From Neoechinorhynchus agilis (lineage: Eukaryota > Acanthocephala), in contig CM121342.1 in the NCBI GenBank assembly GCA_051530055.1, positions 12,462,001 to 12,526,000 of the forward strand: 64,000 nucleotides of DNA. The letters run 5' to 3'. Below are positions 1-14,092 of this stretch, piece after piece. Within the stretch, counting starts at the first letter, position 1, and every line of letters starts with the position of its first letter. Made by a program: the position numbers and the translations under genes. The notes below the pieces were generated by a model. It did no database searches, was not told where the DNA came from, and saw nothing but the letters and a program-made list of their open reading frames with translations.

Positions 1-3824
<3,824 letters not shown>

Positions 3825-4205
3825 TATGCTCAAATGGTCAAATGGTGTATGATAAAGCTTGTTATCTCCTTTTCGCCTGAATTCACATAATGCAGCCAAT
3901 ATGTTCAGCAGATAGCTCGGGATGCTCTAGTTGTGCAGATTAAAAAGTCAATAATCATTCCCAGCGATCTTTTGACCCCAATCGTTATTGTAATTTCTGT
4001 TTGCATTTTGGAAATTTTTTTCTTTTGACAACTTATGCTTTAGGGTGATATTTGGAAATTCGTTCTCAATTCTTCGAAATCCTGTGATTTTATTCTTGGT
4101 AGAATTTCCACTGCAATGCATTTCGCTGACCTCCTCCGCTAAAACGTTCAAAGTAAATCGTCACTCCGAGGCAAAAGTAGCTCGCTCAATTTCACATCCT
4201 TACAG
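3825..4205. other. Intergenic spacer POLR1B-AVL9
   Basis: About 380 bp of AT-rich sequence with no coding signal that I trust. TTACAG directly precedes the AVL9 start codon at 4206, which could be an ordinary or a spliced-leader acceptor; the sequence does not decide. Confidence 0.5.
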
Positions 4206-6867
4206 ATGAAGTCATGGCCCAAACAACTTCGAATTCATCAAATAGTCGTTCTATGTTTCGACCATAAACTCGGACCCACAGTGAGCATTTTTATATGTGC
4301 TTAAATCCCTCGCTTTCATATATCTCAATATAGATCGAGTATATATATCCAGCGTCTTGTTCTTTAAGCGACCAAATAAAGAATGAATTACTTAGTCTCT
4401 CGATACCCGACGGATCCCATAAATTCGAGTCTGGTTTGTGTACCCCACAGCGTGGCGAAATATATTCGTCTTTTTGATAGATTTTGTCTATTTCACCTGT
4501 GCAAACAGTAAATCAAAACCAATATTCTGTGTTGCGTGTTATCACCAGCAACGTTTAAATGTAACTATTCGAGAAAACCTTTTATAATTTCACCCCGAGG
4601 AAAATTTGTTTAGGTTGAGCAAAAAGATAGGCACCCGTCTTTGACCCGTAATAGTATCCAAAAAAGCATTGTACTCTTGATGTCACTAGTAAGTGCTTTC
4701 TTGTATCTAACTATCAACGCAATTACATGTACTCATGTAACTTCCAGCCATTGTTTGAATATGTGAGACAAAAACTTGATATTCTTGTCTCTGATTTTAT
4801 AAAGAGTGACTGTATGACCGATTTTACGGTAATCGATCGTGCTTTCGATCACCTACAACAAACTACGATTCATAGTCCAATATACAGAATGCATTTTGAT
4901 ATTGGTAATTAAATATATCGATGTTTTTCCAACCTTAAGATCTTTGCCGTTCAGGTGTTAGTCCATCGGGAATTGTCCACAAATTCAAATATCGTCTTTT
5001 GACCGTATTCAAACTACTTTTGCTTTCAAAGAAGGTTTGTTTCATCGGAGTCGGCCAAAGAACAACAGTACAAAATCGCAATGAATCTTTGTCCTCGTAA
5101 ACATGGGTTTTTTCTCAATAGCAATGTTCTACTCGCAGTCCCGTGCTTTTTTACCAAACAAAATAATCAACCGATCCTCGGGCCAAACTTGTGAAGGTTT
5201 TTATTCCAGCTTGTTACCTCATTAGCAAACAAAGCTCAATGCTGGGTCGTCATTTATATCAGTCAGCAAAAACAGAATCAGTTTTGTTTTTGTCACAATT
5301 TCTCGACCTAAGAGATTATTTAACATTTGCTCCGGATTCTCTTTCTGTAGACGAATGCGCACAAAGCCTTCTTTAGACTCTTTTTCGCACATTGTGTCGG
5401 CTTTTATGCAATCCACGCAACTCAGCCTTCGCGCAGGTTGTCATATTGTCAAGTCCGTGTGAGCTTCTGGGATCGACAATTCTGTCACTCGTGTCCTTAT
5501 TTCCAAGTAAGTCTAAGTTAGATCCTTAAGGGAAAATTCCTGATAAACCTACGCTCCTAGATGCCCTCATCGCAGAACAATCATATAAACTGTTTATTGG
5601 TCCAGATAAATCTAAATCGCAGCCAAAACAGCGGCGTTCTCTTCCAATCACCGAAAGTTTTCTAAGGCATAAAATGAGCGTCAGATCCCGTTCATTAGAG
5701 ATGAAAAAGGAAATAAACAAATCGACAAAGCGGTATGTTATCAATCACACGAGTCAGTCGGCGTACCGTATTTCGACGAACGATTGTCGATTCATGGAGC
5801 GATTTCTATCAAATTTCCATTTATTCGGAAAGGTAAAAACACTTGTGTTTGTGCTTGAGTAGATTGTCGTTGTGATTAGGCTTGCTTATTATACCCATAC
5901 GCCACTATGGATATCTTTGATGTTTTAAGGAACCAGAGTAATATGACAGAGATCAGGCAAGGGGAAAGTTAGAAACCATATTCATTACAGGAACGGTTGA
6001 AGGATATTCATATTTGAGCGTCTAATAATCTGTAGTACACATCTAAGCACAGGTGCTTTTGGTGCTTGAGAAATTATGGTATTTTAAGTATCGGTAGTAG
6101 TTCGAGCAAAAACCTCTTTTTCCGTCTACAAGCTAAATCTGATCTCTGAACAATAAAGGATGCTTAGCCGGAGTTTCCAATTCACTTATCACGGACTACG
6201 ATTATGTCGATTGTGTAATCTCGGTCAGTACATCATTGTTCTTCGACGAAGTAAATTTTTCTTAGTACGATGGAACCAACATCTTCAAATGCCGTCCTCA
6301 TTTAAAAGATTTGATACGTCCTTCCTCTGCTGATATTAAATTTATGGATTTAATTATTCGTTCAAGCTTGAAGCACAACGAAACAGCATCGGTAGATGAT
6401 CCATTAGATGTATCAGTAAAGCAAATGTTTTCTATCTATCTTGCTTCTCTTATCAGTACATGTATCGAAAACGGTTTGACTTTAGTCTCTTTAATTCATA
6501 GATTTGATATTGCCGGTGATCAGCTTAGATGAGAAGAATTTCGCGGACTTCAATCGAGAATTCGTTGAAGCCTTTATGCTTACAGGAACATTCATGGAAT
6601 TCATTAACTGTTACGATGGGTTCATAAAGGACTCCTTTTGTCGGTAAGCTAAATTGTTTTGGTTAAAACCTTGATGTCTTCAAGCGACTGATAATAGGCA
6701 TCCGTGTTCATTAAAGAATAGCGCTATAAGAAGTAGAATTGACAGGTACTGTTGGATATGATTTGTGATTTACAAAGTGCTTCTCTACCTTCAGAATAAT
6801 CGAGGACTTAAGAAGAGATAGATTAGCGGATATTGGATCAAATGTGGGACGAGTAGTTGGTATGTGA
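4206..6867 (+). CDS. AVL9: AVL9-type DENN-family protein of the late secretory pathway
   Basis: AVL9 is a longin/DENN-like protein needed for late secretory traffic in yeast and for epithelial migration and polarity in animals. The gene was recovered by joining many short exons: 4206-4280, 4334-4433, 4481-4560, 4614-4688, 4748-4904, 4955 to about 5068, a poorly conserved middle whose exons I cannot fix, then 6266-6473, 6529-6643, 6698-6745 and 6795-6867. Introns are 47-59 bp, GT-AG. Blocks recalled from human AVL9 appear in order: VLCFDHKLGPTIEYIYP, LSIPDGSHKF, DFVYFTCANS, IQKSIVLLMSLPLFEYV, FKLLLLSKKVCF, ACLLYPYATM, RPSSADIKFMDLIIR, FADFNREFVEAF and the C-terminal DIGSNVGRVV. The start is the first ATG of the MKSWPKQLRIHQ exon. 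Near the end the strong donor GTATGTGAGT (6859) overlaps the stop, so the last exon may be longer or alternatively spliced. The middle region (5070-6265) is uncertain. Confidence 0.82.
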
Positions 6868-7551
6868 GTGTGTTCTCCTAATTCGTACTGGTGTCAACCG
6901 TTTTTTTGCAAACAAAATTGCAAAGGCCTAGATTTTTTGCATGAACCGTTACTCTTCTTTATGAAGTGTTCACGAACGCGGCTGCGGAGACATGATCTTT
7001 TACTACATTTGTTAATCCCAATCAATCAAATTGAAATAGACTGCTTCTTTTATATTTTCAACATTATCCACGAAAGGCCACTCATAATCGGTCCTCGATC
7101 AATTAGACTAATTGGACGGATTTTTACCTTAAAAAAACAAGCATTTCGTTTGGGATTAGAGTTACGACGTGACCTAAGCTTCCATCTCAAACTTGATTTT
7201 AGACTCAATGCGTGTTTATTGTTTAGATTCCGCACTTGGAAATATTCGCAACAGGATCACGTCCGTGAGATCAAAGCTAAAGAAAATGTGATTATTGTTT
7301 TCACCTGTGAAAATGTTCAAATAGATAAATTTAGTATGCTAGTGCATGGTTCTACTTTGATGAGGTTCTATGAATGTTTTGTCGACCAGCATTACACTTT
7401 GTTTTCACTGAACATGACGTTCTTCAATCAGTTTGTCCTTTTATCCCTCGTTGGTTCCGACCACTTTTTGAGCCTATGTTCAAAAATATTCTCTAATTTT
7501 TGCGCTCAACTACTTTATAGCCCCATCGCATATAAACGCCTTGAAGATTGA
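6868..7551 (+). other. Long open frame in phase with, and directly after, the AVL9 stop
   Basis: The reading frame that ends AVL9 (stop 6865-6867) stays open for another 227 codons, rich in Leu, Phe, Ile and Arg, up to 7551. I recognise no domain, and there is no good ATG at its start (the first codon is GTG). It could be intron or 3'UTR sequence open by chance, an alternative AVL9 tail reached by stop read-through, or a decayed gene. The length is unusual for sequence this AT-rich. Confidence 0.3.
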
Positions 7552-7628
7552 CCACAAAGAGGTTGTAAAATCTTTAGCGTTCCCAACAAACCTATTTCTT
7601 GGTCCTTAAAAAGACTCCTTTAAAGACA

Positions 7629-9954
7629 ATGAAAAGGCAAACTTCTGAAACGATTTCAACTGAATCAGAGGTGAAGGAAGCAAAAGTTCTACAAATCGAT
7701 GACAAGTTACCAACGGCTCCATATTATCGTCAGAGTTTCATGCATCGCGACACTGTAACTCATGTGCTGGTAGTTCGTCGAGCTGATTTTGTGTTCACTG
7801 GAAGCGTGGACGGTCATGTTAAGCTGTGGAAAGTGAATGGTTATCATCAACGAAACGAACGCGATATCCGAGATCCGGTTGAGTTTGTAAAAGATTTCCA
7901 CGCCCATTTAGGCCCGATCAGTCAGATGTGTCAGAGTCGAAGTAAAACCCTAGTTGCTTCTTTGTCAGCGGAAGATCGTTCATTTAAAGTCTTTGACGTT
8001 CATACGTTCGATATGATTTGTATGCAGAAGCTTTTGTTTGTACCACAATCGATGGAGTTTGTCGACGCAGAGACGACCAATGGGGTTCTTTTATTATCAG
8101 ATGCAGCCTCAGAGCGGATTGCTGTCTATGACTCTTCTGATTTTTCTCTGGTCGGAACATTGCCAAATATGCCTCACAAACATCCGGTAAACCACATTCG
8201 ATCTCATCCGTATCTTAATGTGTTTGTATCCACGGACACGATGGGAATGATTGAACTTTCCTATGGAGGCCGAGAAAGCGACGCTGATGGTCATCAACCT
8301 GGCACGGCCGTTCAATCACCGTTCGTAACTTTCCGGTCAAAGTGCACAACAGACATGTTTGTTCTTTGCATGCAAAAGACACGAGCCCTCGATTTACAAA
8401 TTAGTGAGGATGGGATGAAACTCGTAATCCTTGCCGAAAATAGATGCATTTACGTTTTTGATATCGAAACATTTAAACTCATACGGTCGTTTGATCAAAG
8501 GAGAGACAGTGAGGCTTCTAAAAGATGGTGGATCGTAGATCAAAAGAAAATGAATGATATGGATATTGGTAGAAAAATGGCTATTGAAGAAGATATCGAC
8601 AAAGATGCGTTCTAATCGAAAATCAATTGTTGCTCGATAACAAATTTTCTTAAAACGTAGTCTTTAAACAGAATTTTTGGGATTTTGCAATTCACTTGAA
8701 AAAAGTGCTATTGTAGAATCGTATCTTTACATTTCGATTCAATTTTCACATTTTGCGTTTCGTCTTCTTCAAATCACAACAAATTTAGAATTCTATTTCG
8801 AGCCTAATTTAAACCTTAAAAATTGACGCAAACTTTTCTCGTCTTAAAGCTTTAAACGATTTCACTCCCGCCTTGCCTTCAAATTCATTGCTCCCTTCTT
8901 GACTCCCATCGGACCCTTTGAAGAACTCTTTTGAACTTGGGAGCAACAATCGATTTCCATCCTCATCGCCGCTCTACAAGCATTCTGTACAATTCGATCC
9001 GACAAATCCAGACCGAATCTTGATCGGATCAGCAGTAGGTATTCGTATTTTAAGCATTAAAATAGGCGATGAACGTGATATTTCAATAGGCCAAGGTGAA
9101 AATATCCGTCCTCTTTGTTTCGATATTTGGCCAGAATCTGGTCAGCCGGCTCGCTTTGCTTCAGTTGAGGCAGCTGCGGCCGCAAGTTTGACTGGTGGTT
9201 CGTTCCGAACTACAGCTATTATATTCTCGACAGCTTACAAATCGAATCGATTTTTCGTTCTTGAAGGCCATATCGACGATCCATCAGTCATTGATCTTCC
9301 CGAAAGTGAAGATCGTGATATTATGAACGAGCGTCCATACCACGACGCTCTAAGTCTCGGTCAAGAAGCAAGGAACCGATTAGGTCAAGCTGATGCAATT
9401 AAAACCGGTTGTGGTGGGGTTAGGGCATCGAATGCTGTGATCCATACAACGCTGGGTGACATTGCTGTTCTCTTGTATCCAGAGCAATGCCCTAAAACAG
9501 TAGAGAATTTTTGTAGTCTTGCCCAGACTAATTACTATATCGACGGGCGTAAACAGAGAAAAGTCTTGAAGGTTTACGCTTCGTCTTGCTTAACGGGCAC
9601 ATCTTTCACCGGGTGATCCGTCAGTTCATGATACAAACCGGAGATCCACTTGGAACCGGTGTAGGTGGTCAGTCTATTTGGGGACATGATTTCGAAGACG
9701 AATTCCATCCGTCGCTTAAACATGATAAACCGTACACGCTGTCAATGGCAAATGCCGGACCAAACTCAAATGGATCTCAGTTCTTTATTACCGTTGTTCC
9801 TTGTCCATGGTTGGACCAAAAGCACACTTTGTTCGGACGAGTGATTTCCGGAATGGACGTTGTTCATAAAATCAATAATCTAAAGGTTAACAAGAATGAC
9901 AAGCCTGAAGAAGACGTCAAAATTATGTGTATCTCTCTTAAAAGAACGGTTTAA
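7629..9954 (+). CDS. PPWD1: Cyclophilin with WD repeats (spliceosome-associated peptidyl-prolyl isomerase)
   Basis: PPWD1 is a nuclear spliceosomal C-complex protein with an N-terminal WD40 propeller and a C-terminal cyclophilin domain that isomerises X-Pro bonds. Exons 7629-8608, 8944-9548 and 9599-9954 sum to 646 codons plus stop, the length I recall for human PPWD1. WD part: [49 protein letters not shown]. Cyclophilin part: [41 protein letters not shown] active-site segment (catalytic Arg in FHR; FMIQTGD), [15 protein letters not shown], and the W of [11 protein letters not shown], which binds cyclosporin in this family. ATG 7629 is chosen because it is the first in-frame ATG before the conserved WD start. 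Both introns are peculiar: 8609-8943 carries inverted repeats at its ends, and 9549-9598 lacks AG. The stop lies about 20 bp from that of the convergent gene at 9975. Confidence 0.9.
8618..8958. repeat. Inverted-repeat element forming most of PPWD1 intron 1
   Basis: GAAAATCAATTGTTGCTC at 8618-8635 pairs with GAGCAACAATCGATTTCC at 8941-8958 (16 of 18 complementary). The AT-rich interior has no coding signal. The only in-frame GT-AG solution (8609-8943) places the AG inside the right-hand repeat, which would code a short insert (NNRFPSSS) absent from human PPWD1 as I recall it. It looks like a MITE that became an intron. Confidence 0.6.
9549..9598 (+). other. 50-nt non-canonical intron in PPWD1 cyclophilin domain
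   Basis: The segment splits the invariant YYxGHxFHR block. Removing 50 nt gives YYIDGHIFHR in frame and matches the length of the other introns here. The hexamer ACGGGC sits at both borders (9543-9548 and 9593-9598), so the cut could be shifted by up to 6 nt, but no shift gives GT-AG. Inside, CGTAAAC and GTTTACG can pair. A 23-nt GT-AG intron is the alternative but adds about ten residues to a loop that is fixed in cyclophilins. Confidence 0.5.
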
Positions 9955-9974
9955 TGTTCGATATGCGAGTCCCA

Positions 9975-10960
9975 TTAGAACTTTGCGCTCAACAGGGTGT
10001 ATATAGCCGGATCGTTTTTGCATTTTTCAACTAAATCTTCTTCGGTTACTTCAGTGGACAATCCAAATAGCTCGTGCACCGTCTGTTGACTTATAAGTAG
10101 ACAATCCTTGTTTTCTGCCATGACCATGGTTCTGGTGGTCATTTTTGTACATTTCTAGTTCACAATATAAGTATAGTCTTATAATTGATTTCTAATATTC
10201 GGGCATAAAAAAGCGGGTTGAAGAATTTTAGTCTTGAAGGACTCGCGGAGAAATTGGCACTCAGAAAACTACAATGGAGCGAATAATCTCCTCCGAGCGT
10301 CAATTAAGATCTTTAAAGAAATTTCTTTTTCCCGTACTCTTGCGAATCAGAACCACAGTCGTTCATGGTCCCATGCAGCGGGTCTGAAAATACAAGCAAT
10401 CAAACTCAGAATATACCGAGCATCATCACGATTCAATGTGCTTTTTTGTGCAACACTTTTGTTTTGTTTGCTTAACAAATAGAATCCAATCGAAACCCGG
10501 AGTCTGTCGAGAGGAAGTCCATACAACATGTTCAATGTAAACATATAATCCAGGAAATCGAATGTTTCCTTCTTTAATGCGTTAGTTACATTTCTTTGAA
10601 GTAAATTAGCTTTACGCTCGTTGTAGAACGATGAAAAAACTCCATTGAAAACTGACTTTGACAGTAATCCATCCGGACAGTCAATCAGAAATTTTCGGTA
10701 CCAATTTTCTATTTGTACGGGGTCAGTCATGAATTTTCCTCGTTTTAAGACATTCAGCCATTCTGGATTTATGGTCGCAGAAGGACTAAGTGTTTTTTGG
10801 TCAGGTGAAATGAATCCATCAGACGGGTGATCGTAATCTTCAGTGCTTTGTCTCATTAGCAATAAGAATCTATAATGTGGCGAGATTGTATCTTGATCGA
10901 GCTTCAAAGGAAAAAATATTTTAAAGTCCTTCAAATCGCTCTCAGTTTACAATGAGTAAG
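9975..10960 (-). CDS. Divergent neuronal-calcium-sensor/KChIP-like EF-hand protein
   Basis: Read on the minus strand, the main exon (10347 to about 10950) carries an NCS-type N-terminal half: QIENWYRKFLIDCPDG matches the WY/LYR...F...CPSG signature, and FDFLDYMFTLNMLYG matches the second EF-hand exit helix. A separate 3' exon (about 9975-10130) gives AENKDCLLISQQTVHELF, an EF-loop-like segment, and ends EKCKNDPAIYTLLSAKF, like the NCS/KChIP C-terminal EGxKxDPSI block. The calcium-binding loops are mostly degenerate (few Asp at loop positions 1, 3 and 5), so calcium binding may be lost in most hands. The N-terminal extension before the first EF hand is long, as in KChIPs. The first exon is not identified: the frame opens after an AG acceptor near 10950, so the true start lies farther right. 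The exact intron between the two exons is not resolved. Confidence 0.6.
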
Positions 10961-11726
10961 GACCTAATCAAACGCCTAAAATATTCTACATTTGGAGCAG
11001 GCTGTTAAAAGAGTCGAAATATTGCAGCATGTCTTACTCGTCGCCGTCTATTAGGTCAATTGAGACTTCATTATGTGAGAATATCGATTATGACCAACAA
11101 GACTTCAGTGACTATATTGGCTTTTATTAGGAATGCGACCAGAACAAATTTAAGAGTCAGTTCCGATTTAAAATTTCTCTTATTCATACAAAGGCAATTC
11201 ACCGATATTTGCCTTCGCGAAGGTTCAACGAATCTATAGAAGAAATTAAGCAAACCTCAAAGGCATTCAATCCACAAGAAACGATTTTGAAAAAGTTTGA
11301 ATGCGGAATCCAGTGACGTTCTCTAGTTTTCAAACCAACTGCTCCAATGACATCCAGGTTCAACTCGCTTCACAAACGAAAGTTAAATAGACTAAAAAAA
11401 ACCCGGCACTCGTTCAAAGTGTAAAAAAAACCGCGAAATAGTTAAACCTTTCAACAGTCTCTGACACATCTTTTTCCTTACCAAAAATCGGAGATTGATT
11501 ACTAAAGTAAAAAAGCGACTTCGATCAATTACTTCCATGGCTAAAAAATGAAATAATTTTATCGAATCCGATTGTTTTTCGGATTCACAAACTTGTGCTT
11601 TTATCAAGGTAGTAATCGGGATAAAGGCTCAATTTTTTCGGCTATAAAAAACATGAACAATTCAAACTTAAATTATAGCTTTGAATACTTAAATGTCACC
11701 GGCAAGTCGGGTTTTTTTTGTTCAGG
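10961..11726. other. Intergenic/possible 5' exons of EF-hand gene
   Basis: AT-rich sequence of about 770 bp with many short open frames and none convincing. It may contain the 5' exon and promoter of the minus-strand EF-hand gene. I see no repeat or RNA gene in it. Confidence 0.4.
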
Positions 11727-11940
11727 TTAATACATCCCTTCTTCGGCTTTTTGGCATGGGGACGAAATACTGCTGAAGCGAAGAGGAAACTCGCTGAGCC
11801 CCATCTGAAAATCCGGAGAGATTCGTACAAACTCATGACCATGTGTTTTTGAGCGAGTCTGAGTTATTCAATCACTTCTCTGATTTAAGAGATCGATGTG
11901 ACTTTATGCCAAAAAGTAGAGGAAGGGATGTAATAAACTT
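11727..11940. repeat. Inverted-repeat/SINE-body element, copy 1
   Basis: The ends are inverted copies of each other: ATACATCCCTTC..CTTTTTGGCAT at the left pairs with ATGCCAAAAAG..GAAGGGATGTAAT at the right (about 29 bp, few mismatches). The interior has a block (GGGGACGAAATACTGC ... TCTGAAAATCCGGAG ... ACTCATGACCATG) that recurs in the tRNA-headed SINE at 26.7-26.9 kb. So a shared SINE-like body occurs here without the tRNA head and within terminal inverted repeats. Confidence 0.6.
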
Positions 11941-12259
11941 AAGTTATAGAATACAAAAATCTCCTATTTCCGCATAATCCGGGAGTATATACACATCAAA
12001 TCGAGTGTGAATTCCGACGTTCCGATTGCGATGTTAAAACATCAAAAACGGGATGTTTTCACGTAGAACTCACATCTTTTCATCCAATAAAAAATGGTTC
12101 ACCCGAGTAAGCGGGTGGAGCGATAGACTGGCATTATTGTATACATTACGTCACCACCTTTTAAGTAAGCGCTAAAAATACGAAAGACATTAATGCTATT
12201 TCTGAAAGCATCATTAGTCTGTTTTCTCTTGTGTGCGTTCTCTCGCTCGATATCGCACA

Positions 12260-14077
12260 ATGTCTACTAGCTCTCCGACTTCTACGACGACGCTGCCAGT
12301 CCCGTCCACCGAGTTGCCGTCGACTACACCGCCGGGGGTTCCAGAGTTGTTTGATTGCCCAGATTTGGACCAGGTATTTATTGATCGAGTTAATGACCAA
12401 ATTAGGCAAAATCGTTTGTATTCGTCCGATTTCGACGAAGCCAATGTAAAAGCGCTTCTTCAGCTCACACCGCAAGCTCGAATGTCAATGATAGAGGAGT
12501 ATGAGTCGCTTCGCAACACGACTTGGATTCCTGATCGGGCTGCCTACATTTCCAATCTTATTCAGAAACATAACGGTGAGCAATGTTGTTGCGTTGAGCA
12601 GTCTAATCTCCCAAAGCAAGACGAGCCCTTGGCTGAAACTACCACTAGTTCTTCATTAGCGCCCGTCGTCGCTACTGGTAATGTACCTGACTCAGAAGTA
12701 ATGAAATCGATTGTAGAAAGAACCAAATACCCTTATGAGGTGACGAGTACGCAACGTAGATACGGTCCAGCTCCCGATGCCGACGTATCTGATCGCACTG
12801 AACTTTATGTAGGTCGTCTTCCTAAGACATTGAGTGAGGATCGCCTGATTCCACTGTTCGAAGAGTTCGGGAAGTTGTGGGATTTACGGTACCTTGTAAA
12901 CCCCTATGATGGTCTCGGACGCGGTTTCTGTTTTGTTAACTATTGTCGAAAGGAAGACGCTCAACGAGCAATCGATCGCCTTGATGGCTATGAAGTTGTC
13001 CCCGGCACCCGGATATCTGTCAGTAAAAGCGACACCCAAAACGTTCTCTATGTCAGAGGGATTCCGAGGTCAAAGAGGGGTGAGGATGTCCGAACTGAAC
13101 TATCTCGTTGTGTTGATGGAATTATTCGTGTTGATGTTACTCCCGGAAAAGACACCCCCAATCGTGGGTTTTGTTTTGTCCATTTCGAAAGTCAGCGGAC
13201 TGCTGCTATTGCCAAAAAGAAAATCACGGGTGGTAGATATAGATTCTTCGATCGAGATCTTCTCGCTGATTGGTCAGAAAGTCAAGTCGACCCAGCCGCC
13301 GCATCCCGTGTCAAGGCACTTTTTGTAGCGAAACTGGGTTCTGATGCCAGTGAAGAAGACCTTAAAGAAGTTTTTGTACCTTATGGGTCTATTGAACGCG
13401 TCAAGAAATTCGATACCTACGGTTTTGTGCACTTTGTTAACCGAGAAGATGCTGAGAAAGCGTTAGAAGCATTCCGAAGTGGCAAATTTCAAGCTGTAAA
13501 GGGAAAAAATGTTGACGTTGAATTCGCAAAGCCCCTTGCTGACGTACCTAAGAGAAAACCACGGGAACAAGGATCGAGAGGAGGTTCAGCACAACCTAGT
13601 GGCCAACCTCCATTCCCAATCCCTTTCATGATGGAAAATAGTGCCTTTTTTGGTCATTCAAGCCCTAATCATCCCATGCCGCCATCACCTTATGACCACC
13701 ACATGATGCGTCAATCGATGCCACTGGGGCCACCGCCGTATGCCACTGGTGGATACCCAATGCTCCCCCCGTTGCCACCACCGCCACCGCCGCCAATGGA
13801 TACCTACGGCCCGCCGTCGAACAAAAGGCGATATCGCTCGAACCCACATCTGGGAGGTGGTTCTATGGGCGCACCGCCCATGCCACCACCACCGCCCCAA
13901 GACCACCACTATGGTCACCATCAGCACTACCAACATTCTCCCTTCCAATCTTTATATTCAACACCTCCACCGCAATGGAGACCACAAGGCCCAAAACGAT
14001 ATAGAAGCGCCAATAACAGAAACGGTGGCGGCGGAGGGGGAAGATCCTCGTTTGGAGGAAGACGAGGAGCGTGGTGA
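12260..14077 (+). CDS. SYNCRIP: hnRNP Q/R (SYNCRIP)-like RNA-binding protein, single exon
   Basis: The SYNCRIP/hnRNP R family binds mRNA and acts in splicing, transport and translational control. This 605-residue intronless frame has the family layout: a Ser/Thr/Pro-rich start, the helical N-terminal domain (about residues 30-105, ..DQVFIDRVNDQIRQNRLYSS..), RRM1 (about 180-257: ELYVGRLPK RNP2, GRGFCFVNY RNP1), RRM2 (about 260-340: VLYVRGIPRSK, NRGFCFVHF), RRM3 (about 352-425: ALFVAKLGSDASEEDL, TYGFVHF), then a Pro/His/Tyr/Gly tail ending RNGGGGGGRSSFGGRRGAW, a small RGG-like box. The first ATG (12260) is used; an upstream in-frame GTG is unlikely to be the start. Absence of introns in a gene next to intron-rich neighbours could reflect ancient retroposition, but the frame is intact and a poly(A) signal follows, so it looks functional. 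Confidence 0.9.
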   Translation: MSTSSPTSTTTLPVPSTELPSTTPPGVPELFDCPDLDQVFIDRVNDQIRQNRLYSSDFDEANVKALLQLTPQARMSMIEEYESLRNTTWIPDRAAYISNLIQKHNGEQCCCVEQSNLPKQDEPLAETTTSSSLAPVVATGNVPDSEVMKSIVERTKYPYEVTSTQRRYGPAPDADVSDRTELYVGRLPKTLSEDRLIPLFEEFGKLWDLRYLVNPYDGLGRGFCFVNYCRKEDAQRAIDRLDGYEVVPGTRISVSKSDTQNVLYVRGIPRSKRGEDVRTELSRCVDGIIRVDVTPGKDTPNRGFCFVHFESQRTAAIAKKKITGGRYRFFDRDLLADWSESQVDPAAASRVKALFVAKLGSDASEEDLKEVFVPYGSIERVKKFDTYGFVHFVNREDAEKALEAFRSGKFQAVKGKNVDVEFAKPLADVPKRKPREQGSRGGSAQPSGQPPFPIPFMMENSAFFGHSSPNHPMPPSPYDHHMMRQSMPLGPPPYATGGYPMLPPLPPPPPPPMDTYGPPSNKRRYRSNPHLGGGSMGAPPMPPPPPQDHHYGHHQHYQHSPFQSLYSTPPPQWRPQGPKRYRSANNRNGGGGGGRSSFGGRRGAW

Positions 14078-14086
14078 GATTGCTCT

Positions 14087-14092
14087 AATAAA
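14087..14092 (+). terminator. Poly(A) signal of the hnRNP gene
   Basis: AATAAA lies 10 bp after the stop codon. It is the only canonical hexamer in the near 3' flank. Confidence 0.55.

Noticed and set aside
8918-8943. Start of the ORF upstream of the second PPWD1 exon
   Set aside because: Lies within the intron/inverted repeat; the coding exon begins at about 8944.
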